Below are positions 6,504 through 11,356 of a DNA stretch of 11,356 nucleotides, piece by piece. This DNA is from Lentisphaerota bacterium (GTDB lineage Bacteria > Verrucomicrobiota > Kiritimatiellia > JAAZAB01), in assembly GCA_020201415.1 (NCBI GenBank), contig JAIVGW010000019.1, positions 1-11,356 on the forward strand, written 5' to 3'. A model generated the notes under the pieces. It saw only the letters and a program-made list of their open reading frames with translations. It had not been told where the DNA came from and did no database searches. The translations under genes and the position numbers were made by a program. Each line of letters opens with the position of its first letter. Within the stretch, counting starts at the first letter, position 1.

Positions 6504-9118
6504 AAACCCGGCCCATCGTGACGCCCTGCCTGCTTGCGGGACTGCGCGATACCCTGGACATGGCGCCGTCCCCGCTCCTTGCGCCCCTGCGGGCCAAACT
6601 CGACGCAGACCCGCCGCGCACGCTGCCGGCCACGTTGACGCTGCTCCAGGAACTCTGCGATGAGATTGATGCGTTGCCCGCCGATGGCGACGCGGAGCGG
6701 CAGGCCTGGAGAGTCGCGCTGGCCCGTCAATGCCGCGCTGCGCGGGATGACCTGCGGTTCCTCACCGCTGCTCTCGGCCCGCTGGATGGCATGCCCGCGC
6801 TGGCGGATCTGGTTGGCGCGGCGGCCGGCGGCGAGCGCGCCGCCGAACGCATCCGCCGGATCGAGCGCCTCGCCCAACGTTGCGCCGGGCAGGCGGAGAT
6901 GGATTTCGCGTTTCTTTATGATCCCGCCCGTGATTTGCTGGCGATCGGCTACAATGTCAGCGAGCGTCGGCGCGATCCGGGCTATTACGATCTGCTCGCC
7001 TCGGAGGCGCGGTTGGCCAGTTTTATTCTCATCGCCCGGGATCTACTCCCGCAGGAGCATTGGTTTTCCCTGGGCCGGCAATTAACCACCCACGGCGGCG
7101 CTATCGCCTTGTTGTCGTGGAGCGGTTCGATGTTCGAGTACCTGATGCCCTTGCTTGTGATGCCGACCTACGAGCACACGTTGCTCGATTGGACTTACCG
7201 GGCGGTTGTGGACCGGCAGATCGAATATGGGCGCCAGCGCGGTGTGGCGTGGGGCGTCTCCGAGTCGTGCTACAACGCCACCGACGCGCATGGCGTCTTC
7301 CAGTATGGGGCGTTCGGCGTGCCGGGACTGGGTTTCAAGCGCGGCCTGGCGGAGGATCTGGTCGTCGCGCCGTATGCCTCGGCGCTGGCGTTGATGGTCA
7401 GGCCCCGCGAAGCGTGCCGCAATCTGCAAGCGCTCGCGGAAATGGGGTACCGTGGCGCATACGGCCTGTATGAAGCGATCGATTTCTCGCCCGCGCGTAT
7501 GCCGCGCGGCAAGGGCGGCGTCCTTTTGCGCAGTTACATGGCGCATCACCAGGGGATGAGCCTGCTGGCGCTGGCGTACCTGCTGTTGGACCGCCCGATG
7601 CAGCGCCGGTTTCTTTCCGACCCGGCCTTCAAGGCCGCGGAATTGCTGCTGCACGAGCGCATTCCCAAGGTCGCGGCCCCCCTGCATCCGCACGCGGCGG
7701 AGGTGGACGTCGCGCGCCATCCGCCGGAGGTGGCCCCCGCCCTCATGCGCGTGTTCCCGTCGCCGGACACGCCGCTGCCGCATGTGCATCTGCTTTCCAA
7801 TGGCCGCTATCACGTCATGGTCACCCATGCGGGCGGCGGGTACAGCCGCTGGCAGGATCTGGCCGTCACCCGCTGGCGCGAGGATGCCACCTGCGACGGA
7901 TGGGGCACGTTCTGTTATGTGCGCGACGCCGCCACGGGCGCGCTCTGGTCGACGGCCTATCAACCAACGCGGCGCGTGCCGGACCACGGCGAGGCGATTT
8001 TTCTGCAGGGCCGCGCCGAATACCGCCGGCGCGATGAAGAGATCGAGTCGCACACGGAAGTCGCGGTGTCGCCGGAGGATGACGTCGAAGTCCGCCGCGT
8101 GACGCTCACCAATTTCGCTTCCAGGTCCCGCACCATCGAGCTGACGAGCTACGCGGAGATCGTGCTTGCGCCACCGAACGCTGATCTGGCCCATCCGGCT
8201 TTCAGCAATCTGTTCGTGCGCAGCGAAATTCTCCGGGACGCGCAGGCCATTCTCTGCACGCGCCGGGCGCGTGCGCCCGGCGAAGCGCCCCCGTGGATGT
8301 TCCACCTTATGACCACCCAGGGGACGCCGGCCGGCGCCGCGTCCTACGAGACGGACCGGGCACGGTTCATCGGTCGCGGCCGTTCCGTGGCCGCCCCGGC
8401 CGCGTTTGAAGGATCCGGAGCACTGTCCGGCACGGAGGGCGCGACACTCGATCCGATCGTCGCCATCCGCCGCGGCATCGTCATTGAGGCCGACACCTCC
8501 GCCAACTGGCACATCGTTTCCGGTATGGCTGAGACCCGTACGGCGGCGCTGGCGCTGATCGCCAAGTACCGCGATCCCAGTTTTGCCGCGCGTGCTTTCG
8601 ACATGGCCTGGTCGCACAGTCAGCTCGTACTTCGTCAGTTGCAGGCCACCGAAGCCGAAGCGCAGGTTTACATGGAATTGGCCGGCTCGGTCCTGTACGC
8701 CAACCCGCGCCACCGCGCCGATGCCGGCCTGCTGGCCCGTAACCGGCTCGGGCAGTCCGGTTTGTGGTCCTTCGGTATTTCGGGCGATCTGCCGATCGTG
8801 CTGTTGCGCATTGCCGATGTGCACCGGATCGCGCGGGTGCGGGAAGGTCTCAAGGCCCATGCCTACTGGCGCGAAAAAGGTTTGAAAACCGACCTGGTCA
8901 TCCTCAACGAGGACTTTTCGGGGTATCGCCAGATTCTGCAGGAAAAAATCCTGCAATTGGTCGCCGGGGGCACGGAGGCGCACCGGGTGGATCGGCCCGG
9001 CGGGATCTTCCCGCGGTGCGTCGATCAATTGACGGAAGAGCAGGGTATGCGAACATCTGTTTTTCAACGGTCTGGGCGGGTTTACCACCGATGGACGCGA
9101 GTACGTGATCACCCTTAA
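6308..9118 (+). CDS. ndvB: Cyclic beta-1,2-glucan synthase, middle block (GH189-type cyclisation domain and first GH94 beta-sandwich)
   Basis: This is the continuation of the synthase in another frame. The frame is open from further upstream, but homology begins at STGELLERTEQTLGTLERLE (S codon 6308). The glycoamylase-like/GH189 domain follows: YNWYDTRTLAPLPPLYVSSV (from about 6386), SGSMFEYLMPLLVMPTYEHT (about 7124), GVAWGVSESCYN (about 7244), and MAHHQGMSLLALAYLLLDR (about 7538). It is followed by the first GH94-type sandwich (SNGRYHVMVTHAGGGYSRW, about 7796, onward). In this family the GH189 part is credited with ring closure by transglycosylation. Its N-terminal part is missing here, so it may not fold. 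Authentic sequence ends near DQLTEEQ (about 9042), then runs out of frame to TAA 9116-9118. TTG 6320 with GGAG at 6306-6309 is the only nearby restart candidate; independent expression is doubtful. Confidence 0.85.
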   Translation, partial: STGELLERTEQTLGTLERLERYRGHLYNWYDTRTLAPLPPLYVSSVDSGNLAGALATLRSGLLELKTRPIVTPCLLAGLRDTLDMAPSPLLAPLRAKLDADPPRTLPATLTLLQELCDEIDALPADGDAERQAWRVALARQCRAARDDLRFLTAALGPLDGMPALADLVGAAAGGERAAERIRRIERLAQRCAGQAEMDFAFLYDPARDLLAIGYNVSERRRDPGYYDLLASEARLASFILIARDLLPQEHWFSLGRQLTTHGGAIALLSWSGSMFEYLMPLLVMPTYEHTLLDWTYRAVVDRQIEYGRQRGVAWGVSESCYNATDAHGVFQYGAFGVPGLGFKRGLAEDLVVAPYASALALMVRPREACRNLQALAEMGYRGAYGLYEAIDFSPARMPRGKGGVLLRSYMAHHQGMSLLALAYLLLDRPMQRRFLSDPAFKAAELLLHERIPKVAAPLHPHAAEVDVARHPPEVAPALMRVFPSPDTPLPHVHLLSNGRYHVMVTHAGGGYSRWQDLAVTRWREDATCDGWGTFCYVRDAATGALWSTAYQPTRRVPDHGEAIFLQGRAEYRRRDEEIESHTEVAVSPEDDVEVRRVTLTNFASRSRTIELTSYAEIVLAPPNADLAHPAFSNLFVRSEILRDAQAILCTRRARAPGEAPPWMFHLMTTQGTPAGAASYETDRARFIGRGRSVAAPAAFEGSGALSGTEGATLDPIVAIRRGIVIEADTSANWHIVSGMAETRTAALALIAKYRDPSFAARAFDMAWSHSQLVLRQLQATEAEAQVYMELAGSVLYANPRHRADAGLLARNRLGQSGLWSFGISGDLPIVLLRIADVHRIARVREGLKAHAYWREKGLKTDLVILNEDFSGYRQILQEKILQLVAGGTEAHRVDRPGGIFPRCVDQLTEEQGMRTSVFQRSGRVYHRWTRVRDHP

Positions 9119-11356
9119 GCCCGGACAAACCACGCCCGCGCCATGGGCCAACGTGCTGGCGAACGCGCAAATAGGCACGGTGGTCACCGAAAGCGGCGGG
9201 GCCTACACCTGGGTGGATAACGCTCACGAATTCCGGCTCACTCCCTGGCATAACGATCCGGTCGGGGATCCCAGTGGCGAGGCCTTCTACATCCGCGATG
9301 AGGAAACCGGTCAATTCTGGTCGCCGACGCCGCTGCCGGCGCGCGGCAGTGGAACGTATGTCTGCCGTCACGGGTTCGGGTACAGCGTGTTCGAGTACCA
9401 GCAGTTCGGGATCGAGTCGGAGCTCTGGACGTATGTGGCGCTGGACGCACCCGTGAAACTTGTTACGGTGAAAGTGCGCAATCGTTCGGGCCGGCCCCGC
9501 AAGCTGTCGGTCACCGGATACTGGGAGTGGGTCCTGGGCCAGTGGCGCCATACGAACCTGATGCACGTCGTCACCTCGATGGACCCGGCCACGGGCGCGC
9601 TGTTCGCGCGCAACGTCCATAACCCCGAGTTTGCCGGCAAGACTGTTTTTGTCAACGTCAGCGCGGACGAGCGGAGCGTCACCGGTAACCGTGCGGAGTT
9701 CCTGGGGCGCAACGGCACGCTGGCGAGTCCCGCGGCCCTGCGCCAGGCGCGCCTGTCCGGCCGCACCGGCGCGGGACGCGACCCTTGTGCTGCGCTGCAA
9801 ACCACGATCGAACTGGCGGCCGGCGAGGAGCGCGAACTGGTTTTCACGCTGGGCGCCGGCAACGATGCCGAAGAGACGCACCAGCTCATCCGGCGTTTCG
9901 GTGGCCGGGCCGGCGCGCGGCTGGCCCTGGAAAGTGTCTGGGAGTTCTGGAAGCGCACGTTGGGCGTAGTGTACGTTGAGACACCCGACCCCGCCCTGAA
10001 CCTGATGGCCAACGGCTGGCTGGAGTACCAGTCGCTCGCGGCGCGGCACTGGGGGCGCAGCGGATATTACCAGTCCGGCGGGGCGTACGGGTTCCGCGAT
10101 CAGCTCCAGGACACGACCGCGCTGCTGCACGCCGCGCCTGTGACCGCCCGTGAGCACCTGCTGCGCTGCGCTGGCCGCCAGTTCAGCGAGGGGGACGTGC
10201 AACACTGGTGGCATCCGCCCAGCGGACGCGGCGTGCGTACGCACTGCTCCGACGATTACCTCTGGTTGCCTTACGCGACGTGCCGGTACGTGAAGATGAC
10301 CGGTGACACGGGCGTGCTCGACGAGCGCGTGCCGTATATCGAGGGGCGCCCGGTGAATGCGGATGAGGAGTCGTACTACGATTTGCCGCGGATCTCGGGG
10401 ATATCCGGCACGCTCTACGAGCATTGCGTGCGGGCGATTGAATACGGTCTGCGCTTTGGCGCCCATGGCTTGCCGCTGATCGGCAGCGGCGACTGGAACG
10501 ACGGCATGAACCTTGTCGGCGCGCAAGGCAAGGGCGAGAGCGTGTGGCTGGCGTTCTTTCTGTATGACGTGTTGCGGCGCTTCGCGGCCCTGGCCCGCGG
10601 CCGGGACGATGCCGGGTTTGCCGAACGCTGTGATGGGCAGTTGGCGCAGTTGCAGCGCAATATCGAGCAGCACGGATGGGATGGCGAATGGTACCGGCGC
10701 GCGTACTTCGATGACGGCGTCCCGCTCGGTTCGGCCACCAACGAGGAATGCCGCATAGACTCCATCGCCCAGAGCTGGGCGGTGTTGTCCGGCGCGGCTC
10801 AACCGGCGCGGGCCCGGCAGGCCATGGAGCATGTCTATCGCCGCCTGGTCCGGCGCGATGACCGGTTGATCCGGCTCTTTGATCCGCCCTTCGATACATC
10901 GGCGCTCGAGCCCGGCTACATCAAGGGCTACCCGCCCGGCGTGCGCGAGAACGGCGGCCAGTACACCCATGGTGCGGTCTGGGCCGCCATGGCCTTCGCC
11001 CGGCTCGGCGAAACCGAGCGGGCCTGGGAATTATTCACGCTGCTCAACCCGATCCGGCATGCGACGGACGCCGCCGGGGTCGCGCGCTACAAGGTCGAGC
11101 CCTACGTCGTGGCCGCCGACATCTACGGCGCCGCACCGCACACCGGGCGCGGCGGCTGGACCTGGTACACGGGTTCCGCCGGCTGGATGTACCGGCTGCT
11201 TGTCGAGATCCTGCTCGGCGTGCGGCTCGAAGCCGGGCGCTTGCGGGTCCAGCCGCTGCTGCCGCGCGCCTGGCCCTCGCTCACGCTGCACTACCGCCAC
11301 CGCGACACCTTTTATCATATCCATGTCTCGCGGAACGAAGCGCCGCACGCACCGCC
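9033..11356 (+). CDS. ndvB: Cyclic beta-1,2-glucan synthase, C-terminal block (GH94 phosphorylase), 3' end outside window
   Basis: The frame opens after TGA 9030-9032, has no evident start codon of its own, and is uninterrupted to the window edge. Homology begins at HLFFNGLGGFTTDGREYVIT (9054). The second GH94 beta-sandwich is followed by the (alpha/alpha)6 phosphorylase domain. Hallmarks are ARHWGRSGYYQSGGAYGFRD (about 10038), HWWHPPSGRGVRTHCSDDYL (10203), GSGDWNDGMN (general-acid region; first Asp codon 10491-10493), GYPPGVRENGGQYTH (about 10926) and GRGGWTWYTGSAGWMYR (about 11149). In this family GH94 phosphorolysis trims the glucan and controls chain length. All motifs I can recognise are intact. 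As placed, it depends on translation from upstream blocks, or it is part of a dead gene. Confidence 0.87.
9036..9056 (+). other. Deletion/frameshift junction 2 in the synthase gene
   Basis: Frame-2 homology ends at VDQLTEEQ (about 9042) and frame-0 homology resumes at LFFNGLGGF (9057). Relatives usually carry several tens of residues between the equivalents of these motifs (an RVLL..ARVVL-type helix and a proline-rich linker), which are absent here. The shift brings the frame back to that of the N-terminal block, so the missing length would be 2 modulo 3. A single-base error alone would not restore the linker. Confidence 0.6.

Noticed and set aside
7082..9187. Long minus-strand open frame opposite the middle block
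   Set aside because: It is antisense to recognisable GH189/GH94 motifs, has low-complexity composition, and crosses the junction at about 9050 without any family match.
8904..10970. Long minus-strand open frame opposite the GH94 block
   Set aside because: The plus strand carries intact GH94 catalytic motifs throughout, so the minus frame is a by-product of codon bias.

Overview
The window looks like a piece of a GC-rich Gram-negative bacterial chromosome. Short palindromic GGTAGGG-type repeats, an RsbU_N-type histidine kinase and a very large NdvB-type glucan synthase together would fit a PVC-group bacterium (Kiritimatiellota/Verrucomicrobiota type). No rRNA or marker gene is present, so that assignment is a weak inference.

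Bases 1-680 hold no convincing long gene. They contain an AT-rich dyad at the left edge, five copies of a small palindromic repeat (two placed tail to tail), a 14-codon ORF with an ideal Shine-Dalgarno, and a probable promoter/operator region at 609-655.

Bases 682-3259 form a compact regulatory operon of three genes: a truncated kinase-like protein whose phospho-acceptor histidine is replaced by arginine and which has no ATPase domain; a complete NarL/DesK-class (HisKA_3) histidine kinase with the same RsbU_N-like N-terminal domain; and a NarL/FixJ-type response regulator. The gaps are 8 nt and a 4-nt ATGA overlap, so co-transcription is very likely.

Bases 3435 to the right edge carry one NdvB/ChvB-type cyclic beta-1,2-glucan synthase in the family's usual order: N-terminal domain, membrane-embedded GT84, GH189-type cyclisation domain, and GH94 phosphorylase modules. 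It is broken into three open blocks (frame 0 to about 6308, frame 2 to about 9042, frame 0 from about 9054). At both breaks the protein lacks sequence that family members normally have. The gene therefore carries two internal deletions with frameshifts, or has two assembly faults. It also runs off the right edge.

The two transcription units appear linked. A 17-nt motif, GGTAGGGTTTYACCCCA, lies upstream of both, and each copy is followed at exactly the same distance by a TG-n-(T/A)AT-type -10 element. The simplest reading is that the response regulator, or another shared regulator, controls both its own operon and the envelope/periplasmic glucan synthase. The most notable points are this shared promoter architecture, the H-to-R kinase paralogue, and the twice-interrupted synthase.
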